NCBI RefSeq assembly: GCF_049275935.1
Contig: NZ_CP184830.1
Location: forward strand, 5,704,001 to 5,768,000
DNA: 64,000 nt
Reading direction: 5' to 3'
Origin: Endozoicomonas_A sp049275935
Lineage (GTDB): Bacteria; Pseudomonadota; Gammaproteobacteria; Pseudomonadales; Endozoicomonadaceae
Shown in pieces: positions 35,851 through 46,105 of the stretch (position 1 is its first letter; every line of letters starts with the position of its first letter). The position numbers were made by a program, and so were the translations under genes. The notes beneath the pieces were generated by a model that was not told where the DNA came from, made no database searches, and saw only the letters and a list, made by a program, of their open reading frames with translations.

Positions 35851-37692
35851 TCAAAAAGACCAGAAAGGATTATCTACTTCCAGATTCACCGGGTGGCCGA
35901 AACCGGGTACCTTAATGGATTGGTCGGTGTACTCCAGATCGTCTTCTCCAAGAACCCCTTCACCAAATAGATAAATAGGCTCCGCCTGGCCAGACAGCTG
36001 TGCAGACTCATACTCTTCCTGACGGCGGAACGTAGTTTCGTAGCACTGCTGCCAGGATGAAAGTGCCTGCTCGCCGTGTCTGGCTTTTAACATCTCACGG
36101 GTTATATCAGGACTCAGAACCAGTGCCGTAGCGTTGTTGCCCCCAAAACCTTTGGCATTGATCAGCGACATGGCCATCTGTGATGGGTCCATCTGTTTGT
36201 GATTCATACTGATATCAAGGTGTGAATGATGAACGTCTTCAGCAATGCCGGAAATGGTTCTGATTCCGGGAATAATGCCCTGATGCCAGACACCCAGTGT
36301 CGACATTAGCTGATCACCGGCAGCCGCACCAATAGAGTGACCCAGATAGCTCTTAACTGCAGTGACAGGCCAGTTATTCATACCAAAATGACGAGCCGTT
36401 TCATTGAGGATGCGGGATTCAGTCACCCGGTTCTGTGGGGTACCGGTACCGTGAGCCTGAACAAAACTTCTCTGTCGCAGAGCGTCCTCTCCCAGAATGG
36501 CCCTGCCGAGAGCGGCAGCCCTGGCAAGGGTCAGATAGTTGCCGGCACCGGGCGCTGAAATGGATTTCTTATAGCCGTCTGCGTTCACAAAAACATCAGC
36601 CACCGCCCCGAGAATTTCAGCACCGGTCTCCAGCGCCAGTCCATCATCCATCAAGACAAAGTATTGAGAAGACTCGGCAATGGTAAAACCGGCACTCTCT
36701 GCAAAAGGACGACAGGCATTACGCCAATCGGGGTTGGTAAGATCGTCAAGACCATCAAGCTTCCTCAAAGCATCATCCGTAGCCAGAGCTCCCATGGTGC
36801 TATAGCCATCCATGATTTCAGGAATGACCGGTGCCTCACTGTTGCCAACAATCACCACACGGCGCTTGCCGGAACGAATGTCGTTTACTGCCAGCTGCAG
36901 GTTATAAAGCAAGGTCGCACAGGCTCCCATTGAAGTGCCGGTATTACCCAGTGAACCCAGGATATAAGCATTGATAAAGTCAGCAGACATTTCAGCAAAG
37001 CCCAGTGGACATTGCTTGGAACTAACTCTCTTACCCATCAGGCGGGCTTTCAGCATACCGCCATAGCCGTTATAGTCGAGCTGGCTCATGGCACTGCCAG
37101 AATAGACAGCAATCTGTTCGGGAGACAAATTCTCTTTTAAGAGCTGCCACTCCAAACCTGAGGATTGCAAGGCATCTGACGCACCATAAACCGTCATAGC
37201 CAGTGAGCGGGGATGATGTCTCGACTGATAGAGCGCAGCAGGATCAAAACCGCTGGGTAACTGACCAGCAGCATTGACCGAACCAGCCCTTGTTGAAGGC
37301 AACATCAGGGTTTGCAGACCAGAAAAACAAACTCTGACATTTCGACCATCATTCAGTGCTTCCACCTGCCAGTTTTCCGGCAATGGCTTGGGCAACCTGC
37401 ACTTGGGCAGAATCAGCTCGGACCCCTTGTCGGCTTTGAGGGGCTGGTGATAATAGAGAGCGTTATTATCAAACAGATTGGTTTCCAGCTGCCTGATCAA
37501 AGTACCTGAAAGAATGGTGTCTGCCGGAGTGTCTTTATCCAACCCCCTGAGTCGTGCGATAGCAGACAATGTTTTCTGCTGTTGCTGAGCACCCAATTGA
37601 TCAAATATCAGGCGATGATAGCCATGAAACCCTGAACTTCGTCCCGCCGGGCTGATGCCTCCCTGCGCGACAATGACCGGCAATCTGCTCAC
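35851..37692 (-). CDS. fabY: Beta-ketoacyl-ACP synthase, FabY-like
   Basis: A large condensing enzyme related to PA5174 (FabY) of Pseudomonas aeruginosa, which starts fatty acid synthesis in place of FabH. I choose GTG 37692 (GGAG nine bases upstream; VSRLPVIVAQGGISPAGRSS matches relatives) instead of the upstream ATG 37839, which adds 49 residues without similarity; this gives 613 residues. The active Cys is in GTSMGACATLLYNLQLA, one His in VQAHGTGTPQNRVTES and the other in KSYLGHSIGAAAGDQL. The enoyl reductase FabV is encoded 1.3 kb away, so two alternative fatty-acid enzymes are neighbours. Confidence 0.88.
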   Translation of the reverse strand: MSRLPVIVAQGGISPAGRSSGFHGYHRLIFDQLGAQQQQKTLSAIARLRGLDKDTPADTILSGTLIRQLETNLFDNNALYYHQPLKADKGSELILPKCRLPKPLPENWQVEALNDGRNVRVCFSGLQTLMLPSTRAGSVNAAGQLPSGFDPAALYQSRHHPRSLAMTVYGASDALQSSGLEWQLLKENLSPEQIAVYSGSAMSQLDYNGYGGMLKARLMGKRVSSKQCPLGFAEMSADFINAYILGSLGNTGTSMGACATLLYNLQLAVNDIRSGKRRVVIVGNSEAPVIPEIMDGYSTMGALATDDALRKLDGLDDLTNPDWRNACRPFAESAGFTIAESSQYFVLMDDGLALETGAEILGAVADVFVNADGYKKSISAPGAGNYLTLARAAALGRAILGEDALRQRSFVQAHGTGTPQNRVTESRILNETARHFGMNNWPVTAVKSYLGHSIGAAAGDQLMSTLGVWHQGIIPGIRTISGIAEDVHHSHLDISMNHKQMDPSQMAMSLINAKGFGGNNATALVLSPDITREMLKARHGEQALSSWQQCYETTFRRQEEYESAQLSGQAEPIYLFGEGVLGEDDLEYTDQSIKVPGFGHPVNLEVDNPFWSF

Positions 37693-37817
37693 GGTAACAA
37701 CTCCATTTAGAGAAAAGATATAGCGGTAGTTTAATAGGACATTCATCAACTCATCTGTACATTTACGCCAATATACCTGATTATTACGCCATACCATCGA
37801 ATTCACAGGCCGGTGCA

Positions 37818-38828
37818 TTGGTACAGAAAACGCTTTCACTGAATAGAGTTCTGATTCCCCTTGTGGATCATATGCTGTCTACCAGCATCAGTTTACCCCT
37901 TGAAATGATCCAGGCAGGAGTCACCTATAGTCGACTGAGACATCAGTATCCAGACGTCGAAGTCTGTTTCTGTGCTGAGCAACTTAACCCGATCATCAGC
38001 ATGAGCAGAATTCCTCTGACACCGGAAGTGACCTTTCCTGAAACAGGTCCCGGAGACCTTGTCATTGTGCCCGGCCTTTGGCGCAATCCCCTACCCGTGG
38101 TCAAACAATCCAGAGCAATGGTGAAATGGCTAAGGTATCAGCATCAGCAGGGCGCTACCTTCTGCGTAGCAGCAACCGGGGTCACATTTATGGCCGAAAC
38201 AGGTTTATTGAATCACCAGCCCGCAGCGACTCACTGGTATTTTCTTGAACGATTAAAGCGACACTATCCCAAGGTTGATTTTAAACCCCACCACCTGATT
38301 ACCCGCTCGGGCAGAATATTCTGTGCCGGAAGTGTCAACTCGGTTGCCGATCTTATGGTTCACCTTATTAAGCTGAGTATGGGAGAACAAATTGCCCATA
38401 AGGTTGAGCAGCAGTTCTCCCACGAAATTCGTCGACCTATGGATCAGATGCTGTTCGCCGAAGATCACACAACCGCTCATAACGATGAAATCATCGTCCG
38501 GCTTCAGGAATGGATAAGGCAGCATTATTGTGAAGCTATTGAGATGGAAAACCTGGTAGCAGCTTCAGGCTTGACACGAAGAACGCTGCACAGAAGATTC
38601 AAGGAAGCAACGGGCTTCTCCCCCACCGCTTATATTCAGCGAATGAGATTGACACTGGCCTCGGATCTCCTGAAAAGTACCGACCTTTCAATCAGGGAAG
38701 CAGCCTACCAGGCCGGATACACAGACCCTGACTATTTCAGCCGACTGTTTCAGAAACACTTCCAGCTCACGCCAAGCGACTTTAAGCGCAGTGTTCGGGA
38801 CAAACTTTTCTATCTTGAGAGCTCTTGA
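37818..38828 (+). CDS. AraC-family regulator with DJ-1/PfpI-like sensor domain (GlxA type)
   Basis: Residues about 10-190 form a DJ-1/PfpI-like domain (RVLIPLVDHMLSTSISLPLE; ATGVTFMAETGLLNHQPAAT), and residues 225-330 an AraC helix-turn-helix pair (MENLVAASGLTRRTLHRRFK; LSIREAAYQAGYTDPDYFSR). The start is TTG 37818; the next ATG (37872) would cut into the first beta strand. It is divergent from fabY with only 125 bp between start codons and precedes fabV, so control of these fatty-acid genes is plausible. The ligand is unknown. Confidence 0.88.
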   Translation: MVQKTLSLNRVLIPLVDHMLSTSISLPLEMIQAGVTYSRLRHQYPDVEVCFCAEQLNPIISMSRIPLTPEVTFPETGPGDLVIVPGLWRNPLPVVKQSRAMVKWLRYQHQQGATFCVAATGVTFMAETGLLNHQPAATHWYFLERLKRHYPKVDFKPHHLITRSGRIFCAGSVNSVADLMVHLIKLSMGEQIAHKVEQQFSHEIRRPMDQMLFAEDHTTAHNDEIIVRLQEWIRQHYCEAIEMENLVAASGLTRRTLHRRFKEATGFSPTAYIQRMRLTLASDLLKSTDLSIREAAYQAGYTDPDYFSRLFQKHFQLTPSDFKRSVRDKLFYLESS

Positions 38829-38963
38829 TACATTTCGTATCAATATACCGACTGATCTATACCGCCTGCGCCTTTTCCACCCTGCCGGTTTTGGATAAGC
38901 TTTACTCGACTGTTATGGCACAGTGAACCGAGTGCCGTCTCTTATCGTTAACCGGAGCCAAAG

Positions 38964-40166
38964 ATGATTATCAAGCCAAGGATTCGCGGATTTATCTGCA
39001 CAACGACCCACCCTGTCGGGTGTGAGCAGAACGTTAAAGAGCAGATCGCTTATACCAGGGCTCAGGGTGAAGTGGCCGGGGGTCCCAAGCGGGTCCTGGT
39101 TATTGGTGCTTCCAGTGGTTACGGCCTTGCCTCTCGAATTACTGCGGCTTTTGGTTCAGGCGCGGCCACTATCGGTGTTTTCTTTGAAAAGCCTGCGACC
39201 GAAAAAAAACCCGGTACGGCAGGTTGGTACAATTCTGCCGCTTTCGAAAAGCTGGCCCATGAAGCAGGTCTCTATGCAAAAAGCCTGAACGGAGATGCAT
39301 TCAGTCACGAAGCCAAAACCAAAACAATCGAACTGATCAAGGAAGATCTGGGCCAGATCGATCTGGTAGTTTATTCCCTGGCTTCTCCCGTCCGTAAACT
39401 GCCTGACAGTGGTGAAGTGATCCGTTCCGTACTCAAGCCTATGGGACAGCCTTATAAGGCGACTGCCGTCGACACCAACAAAGATCAACTGTTTGAAGCC
39501 TCTGTTGAGCCTGCGACCGAAGAAGAAGTAGCAGCAACGGTGACGGTAATGGGGGGTGAAGACTGGGAACTCTGGATAAAAGCTCTTTCAGAAGCCGATG
39601 TCCTGGCAGAAGGCTGTAAAACTGTGGCCTATAGCTATATTGGTACCGAACTTACCTGGCCTATTTACTGGGAAGGTGCATTGGGTCAAGCCAAAAAGGA
39701 TCTCGACCGTGCCGCCCACGCCATTGATAAACAACTCAAGAGCCTGAATGGTTCAGCCAACATCGCAGTACTGAAGAGCGTCGTTACCCAGGCCAGCTCC
39801 GCCATTCCGGTAATGCCTCTCTATATCGCCATGGTCTTCAAAAAGATGCGCGAAGAAGGTGTTCATGAAGGCTGCATCGAGCAGATCAACCGAATGTTCC
39901 GTGATCGCCTTCACAGAGAAGACGGCCAGGCTCCGGCAGTGGACGACACCAATCGCCTGCGCCTGGATGACTGGGAGCTGAGAGATGATATTCAATCACA
40001 CTGTCAGGCACTCTGGCCAGCACTGACCAACGAAAACCTGGCCGAGCTGACTGATTACGTTGAATACAAGGAAGAGTTCCTGAAACTCTTTGGTTTTGGT
40101 GTTGAAGGCGTTGATTATGAGGCGGATGTTAATCCATTAGTGCCTTTTGACGTGATTGATATCTGA
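38964..40166 (+). CDS. fabV: Trans-2-enoyl-ACP/CoA reductase FabV
   Basis: NADH-dependent reductase that completes each elongation round of fatty acid synthesis, insensitive to triclosan in known homologues. The 400-residue protein begins MIIKPRIRGFICTTTHPVGC, has the nucleotide motif VLVIGASSGYGLAS, and the active-site Y-x8-K in IYWEGALGQAKKDL. The C-terminal block DDWELRDDIQ and YVEYKEEFLKLFGF is also typical. Its start has GGAG eight bases upstream. It lies between the GlxA-type regulator and the CRISPR locus, and ends in a clear terminator. Confidence 0.97.
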   Translation: MIIKPRIRGFICTTTHPVGCEQNVKEQIAYTRAQGEVAGGPKRVLVIGASSGYGLASRITAAFGSGAATIGVFFEKPATEKKPGTAGWYNSAAFEKLAHEAGLYAKSLNGDAFSHEAKTKTIELIKEDLGQIDLVVYSLASPVRKLPDSGEVIRSVLKPMGQPYKATAVDTNKDQLFEASVEPATEEEVAATVTVMGGEDWELWIKALSEADVLAEGCKTVAYSYIGTELTWPIYWEGALGQAKKDLDRAAHAIDKQLKSLNGSANIAVLKSVVTQASSAIPVMPLYIAMVFKKMREEGVHEGCIEQINRMFRDRLHREDGQAPAVDDTNRLRLDDWELRDDIQSHCQALWPALTNENLAELTDYVEYKEEFLKLFGFGVEGVDYEADVNPLVPFDVIDI

Positions 40167-40177
40167 TCGACCGATCC

Positions 40178-40202
40178 GGGAGGGCTTGAAAGCCCTCTTT
40201 TA
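40178..40202 (+). terminator. Terminator between fabV and cas1
   Basis: GAGGGCT, loop TGAA, AGCCCTC and T run at 40180-40202, just after the fabV stop. It separates fabV transcription from the cas operon, so the cas promoter probably lies at 40203-40300 (AT-rich). Confidence 0.9.
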
Positions 40203-40314
40203 TCAATTCCCAAGCTCGTTGAAATACGACAGCCAACCAATCCTACCTATTTTTTTAAATCTGAATTTAATGCGTTTAAACGAAAGCCATGGTTCAGAAA
40301 AGGAGTATTATGCA

Positions 40315-41256
40315 ATGGATATATTGACTGATCTCAAGGCTATTCTGCACTCAAAAAGAGCCAATATCTATTATCTGGAAAAATGCCGGATCATGCAGAA
40401 AGATGGCCGGGTGCTGTATCTCACCGAAGCAAAAAATAACAACCACTACTGGAATATTCCCATTGCCAACACCACTTGCCTGCTATTGGGCAACGGAACC
40501 TCTATTACTCAGGCCGCTGCTCGTATGCTGGCTTCTGCCGGTGTGTTAATTGGTTTTTGTGGTGGCGGTGGAACGCCCCTGTTGATGGCCAATGAGGTGG
40601 AATGGTTAACGCCACAAAGTGAATATCGCCCCACAGAATACATGCAGGGCTGGATGCAGTTCTGGTTTGATGACCAGAAAAGATTACAAGCAGCCAAACA
40701 AATGCAGCTCGCCAGAATTCAGTTTATGAAAACAATTTGGAGCAAAGACCGAGACCTCAAAAATGAAGGCTTTCTCATTGATAGCATAAAGCCTGACCTT
40801 GAGACTACTGAGAGCACAATCAACAAGGTATTAACAGTCAATGATTTACTACAGGCAGAGGCACGGCTGACCAAGACGCTTTATAAGTTTGCAGCACGGC
40901 AAACCGGTTATGGTTCATTTACTCGTGAACGCAGCGCAGAAGATCAGGCCAATACATTTTTGAATCATGGTAATTATCTGGCTTACGGACTGGCAGCAAC
41001 CACGCTTTGGGTATTAGGCATCCCCCACGGTTTTGCAGTGATGCACGGCAAAACCCGCCGGGGAGCCCTGGTATTCGACGTAGCTGATCTCATCAAGGAT
41101 ACACTGGTTCTTCCCTGGTCGTTTATCTGTGCAAAGGAAGACGCCACAGAGCAAGAGTTCCGGCAACAGTGCTTGCAGGCATTTACTGATCATAAGGCCC
41201 TGGATTTTATGTTTGATCAGGTAAAAGCCATAGCCCTGAAAGATGACTGGGAGTAA
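40315..41256 (+). CDS. cas1: CRISPR integrase Cas1, type I-F
   Basis: Integrates new spacers together with the Cas2 part of the downstream fusion. ATG 40315 is chosen because AAGGAG lies 10 bases upstream and the resulting 313 residues fit Cas1f; the open frame begins at 40156 but its first 53 residues overlap the fabV end and terminator. Conserved metal ligands appear in LMANEVEWL, HGKTRRGALVFDVADLIKD and nearby. FLNHGNYLAYGLAATTLWVL is a Cas1f block. First gene of the six-gene cas operon. Confidence 0.96.
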   Translation: MDILTDLKAILHSKRANIYYLEKCRIMQKDGRVLYLTEAKNNNHYWNIPIANTTCLLLGNGTSITQAAARMLASAGVLIGFCGGGGTPLLMANEVEWLTPQSEYRPTEYMQGWMQFWFDDQKRLQAAKQMQLARIQFMKTIWSKDRDLKNEGFLIDSIKPDLETTESTINKVLTVNDLLQAEARLTKTLYKFAARQTGYGSFTRERSAEDQANTFLNHGNYLAYGLAATTLWVLGIPHGFAVMHGKTRRGALVFDVADLIKDTLVLPWSFICAKEDATEQEFRQQCLQAFTDHKALDFMFDQVKAIALKDDWE

Positions 41257-41262
41257 GCAGCC

Positions 41263-44200
41263 ATGATGGTCACCTTTGTCTCCCAGTGTGAAAAAAATGC
41301 TCTGAAAAAAACACGACGGGTTCTGGATGCTTTTGCAGACCGAATTGGCGACAACACCTGGCAAACCATTATTACTCAGGAAGGATTAAACGCCGTTAAA
41401 AAACTGCTGCGCAAAACAGCGACTAAGAGTACTGCCGTCAGTTGCCACTGGATTCGGTCTCGGTCGCGTAGTGAGTTGGTTTGGGTGGTAGGGCAAAAGG
41501 AAAAGTTTAACTCTCAAGGTATCGTACCAGTCAATATTACTGAATCTCCTACAAGCCAGTACGCTGACCAGCACTACTGGTCAACGATCAATACTATCTC
41601 TTGTGCAGCCCAGATTGCCGGATTGTTCCATGATTTCGGCAAAGCCAATACTCTCTTTCAGGATAAAATCAATCCAGATAAAAAAACGCCCATCGCTGAA
41701 CCTTATCGCCATGAATGGATTTCGCTCCGGCTTTTTCAGACCTTCGTTGCGGATAAGACTGACCGTCAATGGCTTGTAGAGCTAAGCGAAATCGACCTTG
41801 ATAGTATTGGTCAATGCTTCAGGGATGGAATTGATAAAGCTTTTGGTGAACATCCACTGTTAAGCTTGCCTTCGTTTGCCCAGTTGGTTGCCTGGATTAT
41901 TGTATCCCACCATCGCTTACCCTTAGCACCGGCATGGCAGAATAACTTCACAGCACCAGCATTGGATAAGATTAAGGACTGGTTAGATAGTGCATTTTAT
42001 GCTCGCTGGAATTCGTATCAGTGCGAAGATTATGACCAAAAGAGTCGCATTGAAGAGAACTGGACATTCGCCGAGAAGGCATTGCCCTACCACAGCTTCA
42101 AATGGCGTTGTCGAGCATCGGATATTGCGACAAACACCCTGAAGCACTTTCCCCAATGGTATAACGAACAAGCAGATTACCTTCACAACAACCTATTTAC
42201 CAGCCATCTGGCCCGGCTCTGTATGATGTTGGCAGATCGCTATTACTCACAGCAAGAAATAACAACCGAATGGCAGAGTCAGAATTACCGTGTTTATGCC
42301 AACACCTACGGCAAAGAAGATCATCGCAAAGGCTTCAAGCAAAAGCTCGATGAGCATTTGATTGGAGTTGCTCACCACAGTCGTAAAATCACCAAAGCCC
42401 TGATTAGCTTGAATCACAGTTTACCGAATCTTCAAGATATTTCCGCTCTTACAGATAAGGTCAAAAAAGAGTTCAAAGGAAAATTCGGCTGGCAGGATGG
42501 TGCCGTCAAACTGGCCAAAAAACTTGCCAAAGAAACGGTTATCAATGGTTTTTTCGGCGTCAATATGGCATCGACCGGTTATGGAAAAACCATCAGCAAT
42601 GCCAAAATTATGTATGCACTGGGGCAGGAAACCGGTCGCACTCGCTTCAGTGTTGCGCTCGGTTTGCGCACGCTGACTTTGCAAACAGGCCAGTCTTTCA
42701 AAACAGAACTTGGCCTGAATGATGAAAATTTAGCCATTGCTGTTGGTGGTACTGCTATCACACAGCTTTTTGATTATTCCAATCAAAAGAGTGCCGAAAA
42801 GGAAAATGGAACCGGCAGCGAGTCAGCGGATGAGGCTCTTGATAAAGAGGCTTATGTCCATTACACCGGAGATACCAGTCACAGCCTGAGTGAATGGACA
42901 GAAAAAGATAAACGGATTGATAAACTACTTTATGCACCTGCACTGGTATGTACCATTGACCATCTAATCTCAGCCACCGAAGGCACACGAGGAGGCCGAC
43001 AAACGGCGGCCATGCTACGGCTTCTTACGTCTGACCTGATACTGGACGAACCAGACGACTTTAGCCAGGGCGATTTACCTGCACTTTGTCGTCTTGTTCA
43101 CTGGGCAGGTATGCTCGGCAGCCGGGTTCTGCTTTCAACGGCAACCCTGCCTCCGGCGCTGGCTTACGCATTGTTTGAATCCTACCGAAACGGATGGAAA
43201 CAGTATGCCATGGCGAATATCCCTGCCTGGAAGGGTGAAATTTGTTGTGGCTGGTTTGATGAATTCGCGACATCTGATAATGAGCATTGCCTGATCAGCA
43301 GCTTAGAGGATTATAAAGCAAAGCATAATCGCTTCATCAAACCCCGCGTTAAACGTTTAGCTGCTCACTCTGCCCCCGGCAAAACTCACAAACAATGGGG
43401 TGATATTGCACTGATTGATTCTGGCTCAGCAACCAGCCCATCTGACGCATTAGCCGCTTCTGTTTACACGCAAATGACTCATCTACATCGGCATCACTGC
43501 GTCACTAAAGACAACCAAAGTCTTTCTATTGGCCTGGTGAGAATGGCCAATATTGATCCGCTGGTACGTGTTGCCAAAAAGCTGTTTGCGATGGATGCAC
43601 CTGCCACTTATACGGCGGGCGATACCTGTGTTCATCTATGCGTCTATCACAGCCGCTACCCACTGGCGATTCGTAATTTTATTGAACAGCACCTTGATGC
43701 AATATTGAATCGGAAAAATCCCGACGCAATTTGGGCTCCAGGCAGTTCTGTCTGTCGTGTTATGGAGCGACATAGCCAACATCACCATATTTTCGTGGTG
43801 CTGGCATCGCCGGTTGCAGAAGTTGGGCGAGACCACGATTACGATTGGGCCATTGTTGAACCCAGTTCCATGCGCTCCATCATTCAATTAGCAGGGCGGG
43901 TTTTACGACATCGGAAGATTTATCCCAAATCCCCTAATGTCATACTGTTGGACCAGAACTACAAGGCACTGGGAAATAAGGAAGTATGTTTTGAACGCCC
44001 CGGCTTCGAGACCAGGAAGATGCAACTGGCCTCAACGCACTTGAGCAAGCTGTTAGATGCTTGCCAATACCAGTCAATCAATGCCATCCCCAGAATTACG
44101 TTACCCGATAGAAAAGACAACAATCGCGACCAGGATGGTAAATACACCAATCTGAATGGCCTTGAACATAAAGCATTGGCCTGGCAGCTATTTTCCGGAG

Positions 44201-44613
44201 AAAAGAGAGCGAAGTTCTGGTGGGATAGCGAACAGCTCATAAAACCCTACTGGTGCGGCGAAGTTCAGCGCCAGCAAAGGTTCCGTCAGTCTCAAAAAGA
44301 TGAGGCCTATTACTTGTGGCTTGATGATTACCATAGTACCTCCTATTGGCGCTGGTATAATGAAGCAGCCAAGCCACCAAAGTTTGGAGATAACCTGGGC
44401 ATCGAAACGGCAACACCGGTCATATTGGGTCAAGGTATGCACTTCTGGTTCGATCAGACGCCAGAAGCCATATATCAAACACTGGCCAGCGATCTGGGCA
44501 TGGACTTGCCGCAAGTTAGCTGGAATTTCGGGGAGCTACGCGCTCCAGAGATGCAAGAAAATATGCATGATTATGATTATCATCATCAATTAGGGCTTTA
44601 CCGGCGGGAATAA
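41263..44613 (+). CDS. cas3: Cas2-Cas3 fusion nuclease-helicase, type I-F
   Basis: Degrades target DNA after recruitment by the Csy complex and, through its Cas2 domain, takes part in spacer acquisition. The N-terminal 95 residues are the Cas2 domain (MMVTFVSQCEKNALKKTRRV). The HD nuclease motif HDFGKANTLF is at 123-132 and a second His pair (VSHHRLP) follows. The helicase has Walker A STGYGKT near 436-442, the DEAD-like box DLILDEPDDF near 590, and motif VI QLAGRVLRH. The 1116-residue length fits I-F proteins. It starts 6 bp after cas1. Confidence 0.97.
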   Translation: MMVTFVSQCEKNALKKTRRVLDAFADRIGDNTWQTIITQEGLNAVKKLLRKTATKSTAVSCHWIRSRSRSELVWVVGQKEKFNSQGIVPVNITESPTSQYADQHYWSTINTISCAAQIAGLFHDFGKANTLFQDKINPDKKTPIAEPYRHEWISLRLFQTFVADKTDRQWLVELSEIDLDSIGQCFRDGIDKAFGEHPLLSLPSFAQLVAWIIVSHHRLPLAPAWQNNFTAPALDKIKDWLDSAFYARWNSYQCEDYDQKSRIEENWTFAEKALPYHSFKWRCRASDIATNTLKHFPQWYNEQADYLHNNLFTSHLARLCMMLADRYYSQQEITTEWQSQNYRVYANTYGKEDHRKGFKQKLDEHLIGVAHHSRKITKALISLNHSLPNLQDISALTDKVKKEFKGKFGWQDGAVKLAKKLAKETVINGFFGVNMASTGYGKTISNAKIMYALGQETGRTRFSVALGLRTLTLQTGQSFKTELGLNDENLAIAVGGTAITQLFDYSNQKSAEKENGTGSESADEALDKEAYVHYTGDTSHSLSEWTEKDKRIDKLLYAPALVCTIDHLISATEGTRGGRQTAAMLRLLTSDLILDEPDDFSQGDLPALCRLVHWAGMLGSRVLLSTATLPPALAYALFESYRNGWKQYAMANIPAWKGEICCGWFDEFATSDNEHCLISSLEDYKAKHNRFIKPRVKRLAAHSAPGKTHKQWGDIALIDSGSATSPSDALAASVYTQMTHLHRHHCVTKDNQSLSIGLVRMANIDPLVRVAKKLFAMDAPATYTAGDTCVHLCVYHSRYPLAIRNFIEQHLDAILNRKNPDAIWAPGSSVCRVMERHSQHHHIFVVLASPVAEVGRDHDYDWAIVEPSSMRSIIQLAGRVLRHRKIYPKSPNVILLDQNYKALGNKEVCFERPGFETRKMQLASTHLSKLLDACQYQSINAIPRITLPDRKDNNRDQDGKYTNLNGLEHKALAWQLFSGEKRAKFWWDSEQLIKPYWCGEVQRQQRFRQSQKDEAYYLWLDDYHSTSYWRWYNEAAKPPKFGDNLGIETATPVILGQGMHFWFDQTPEAIYQTLASDLGMDLPQVSWNFGELRAPEMQENMHDYDYHHQLGLYRRE

Positions 44614-44617
44614 GAGA

Positions 44618-46105
44618 ATGGTAGAAAAATTAAACAGCTGGCATAAGGTTATCAAGCACTATATTGATGACCTGAAAGAACATGGCAACCAGCAGCTCTA
44701 CATTGATGAGCTGGTAGCGATATTCCTCTCTAAACAATTAGGTTTAGTCACAGTCTCTCAAGAGGATCAAAGAGAATTTAAACGTCTTATCCAACCCATT
44801 AACAAAAAACCACCAACCAGTAAAAACAGGCCCTTATTTGAAAAGGCCTACCAACAGCTTCTTGAAAAAGAATGGATCAGCGACTTTTCGCTACCGCTGC
44901 AGCGCATTAACAACAAAACTGATTTTTACAATATCTGGATATGTCGGTCAGTGGAGCTCAGTGGTGGTGTCATGCCTGCAACCCACGCCGCCAAACTGTC
45001 ACACTCAAAAAGTTCTGGCTCATCCATACTGGATTATTCAAACAATCAAAAAGAGGGCTATTTAACGACCAGTAGCTTAAAGCGCAAAATCGTAGATGGC
45101 ACCTACGTAGATGCAAAATTCTCAAGGCAGATTAAGTTTTTGCTGCTGAGGCACAACGAGACTTACCTGTTTGATGCAATCTACGACACCGGTAAGGCGG
45201 AATTGGACCATTTTGCTGAAAGCCCTGAAGAACTCAACACCTGGTTAAGCAAGTATCGTGATGTTCTGGCACAAATACCCAGAACAGACACCTTGTTGAA
45301 GCAAATATACTTTCCCATAGAGCCCCAGAAATACCACTTATTGAGTGTACTAAAATCATCATCACTGGCTCAGAAGATATACGATTCACACTTTTCCAAA
45401 GATGCCCAAAATGACAAAAAGTCAATAGACAAAGCAAGAAAAAATAATAAATACGCACAAGGAAATACCTTTTGGATTCCAGATGTCAACAAACTAATGA
45501 CTACTCAGAGTCAGCCGCAAAATGCGACTACACTCAATGGCAAGCGTCGAGGCGCCATCAGGTTGCTCTCTTGCCAACCACCTGTCTGGAAAAGTAATTT
45601 AAAACCTCCCATTTACCATTCATCTTTGTTTCAGGGCATCCATGCCAGAGAAGTAAGAGACGACATTGAATACTTACTTAATTTTTTAATGCGTAATGAA
45701 CGTCTTGATCTCAGTATTCGTGATCCCCAAAAAAGGCAATGGCTGATTAAATGGGGGCAACACATTATAGATACAGTGCTTTTTTACGTGCAGGAAGTTC
45801 AAAAACTCCCAGCAGGCTGGAGCAATGTACCAGATATCAAACTCAAACAGGCGCACCAGTATTTTCTCGACCCTTATCGAGAAGATGAAGCGTTTCAAGC
45901 CGCAAGAAAAGGCAGCAATTGGCAAGAGGTTATCAGCCAAGATTTTGCCGTCTGGTTAAACAGCAAGCTACCGGGTAAAGATAAGCAGTTCACGCCACAA
46001 CCTGCACACCGGAAGCTATGGACTCTACTAATGGCTGATGCTTTGCGAGAACTAACGCCTGCTCTAGAGGTGAAATTCAAACAAAAACCGAGGGGCGATG
46101 CATGA
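44618..46105 (+). CDS. csy1: Csy1 (Cas8f), large subunit of the I-F surveillance complex
   Basis: Recognises the PAM and holds the 5' crRNA handle with Csy2. Family blocks include NIWICRSVELSGGVMPATHA, AKLSHSKSSGSSILDYS, ATTLNGKRRGAIRLLSCQPP and SLFQGIHAREVRDDIEYLL. The 495-residue size is close to the usual 430-450 with a longer N-terminus (about 90 residues, Lys-rich). It starts 4 bp after cas3 and overlaps csy2 by 4 bp (ATGA). Confidence 0.93.
   Translation: MVEKLNSWHKVIKHYIDDLKEHGNQQLYIDELVAIFLSKQLGLVTVSQEDQREFKRLIQPINKKPPTSKNRPLFEKAYQQLLEKEWISDFSLPLQRINNKTDFYNIWICRSVELSGGVMPATHAAKLSHSKSSGSSILDYSNNQKEGYLTTSSLKRKIVDGTYVDAKFSRQIKFLLLRHNETYLFDAIYDTGKAELDHFAESPEELNTWLSKYRDVLAQIPRTDTLLKQIYFPIEPQKYHLLSVLKSSSLAQKIYDSHFSKDAQNDKKSIDKARKNNKYAQGNTFWIPDVNKLMTTQSQPQNATTLNGKRRGAIRLLSCQPPVWKSNLKPPIYHSSLFQGIHAREVRDDIEYLLNFLMRNERLDLSIRDPQKRQWLIKWGQHIIDTVLFYVQEVQKLPAGWSNVPDIKLKQAHQYFLDPYREDEAFQAARKGSNWQEVISQDFAVWLNSKLPGKDKQFTPQPAHRKLWTLLMADALRELTPALEVKFKQKPRGDA

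Noticed and set aside
40156..40314. N-terminal extension of Cas1
   Set aside because: It overlaps the fabV end and the terminator; a good ribosome site precedes ATG 40315.
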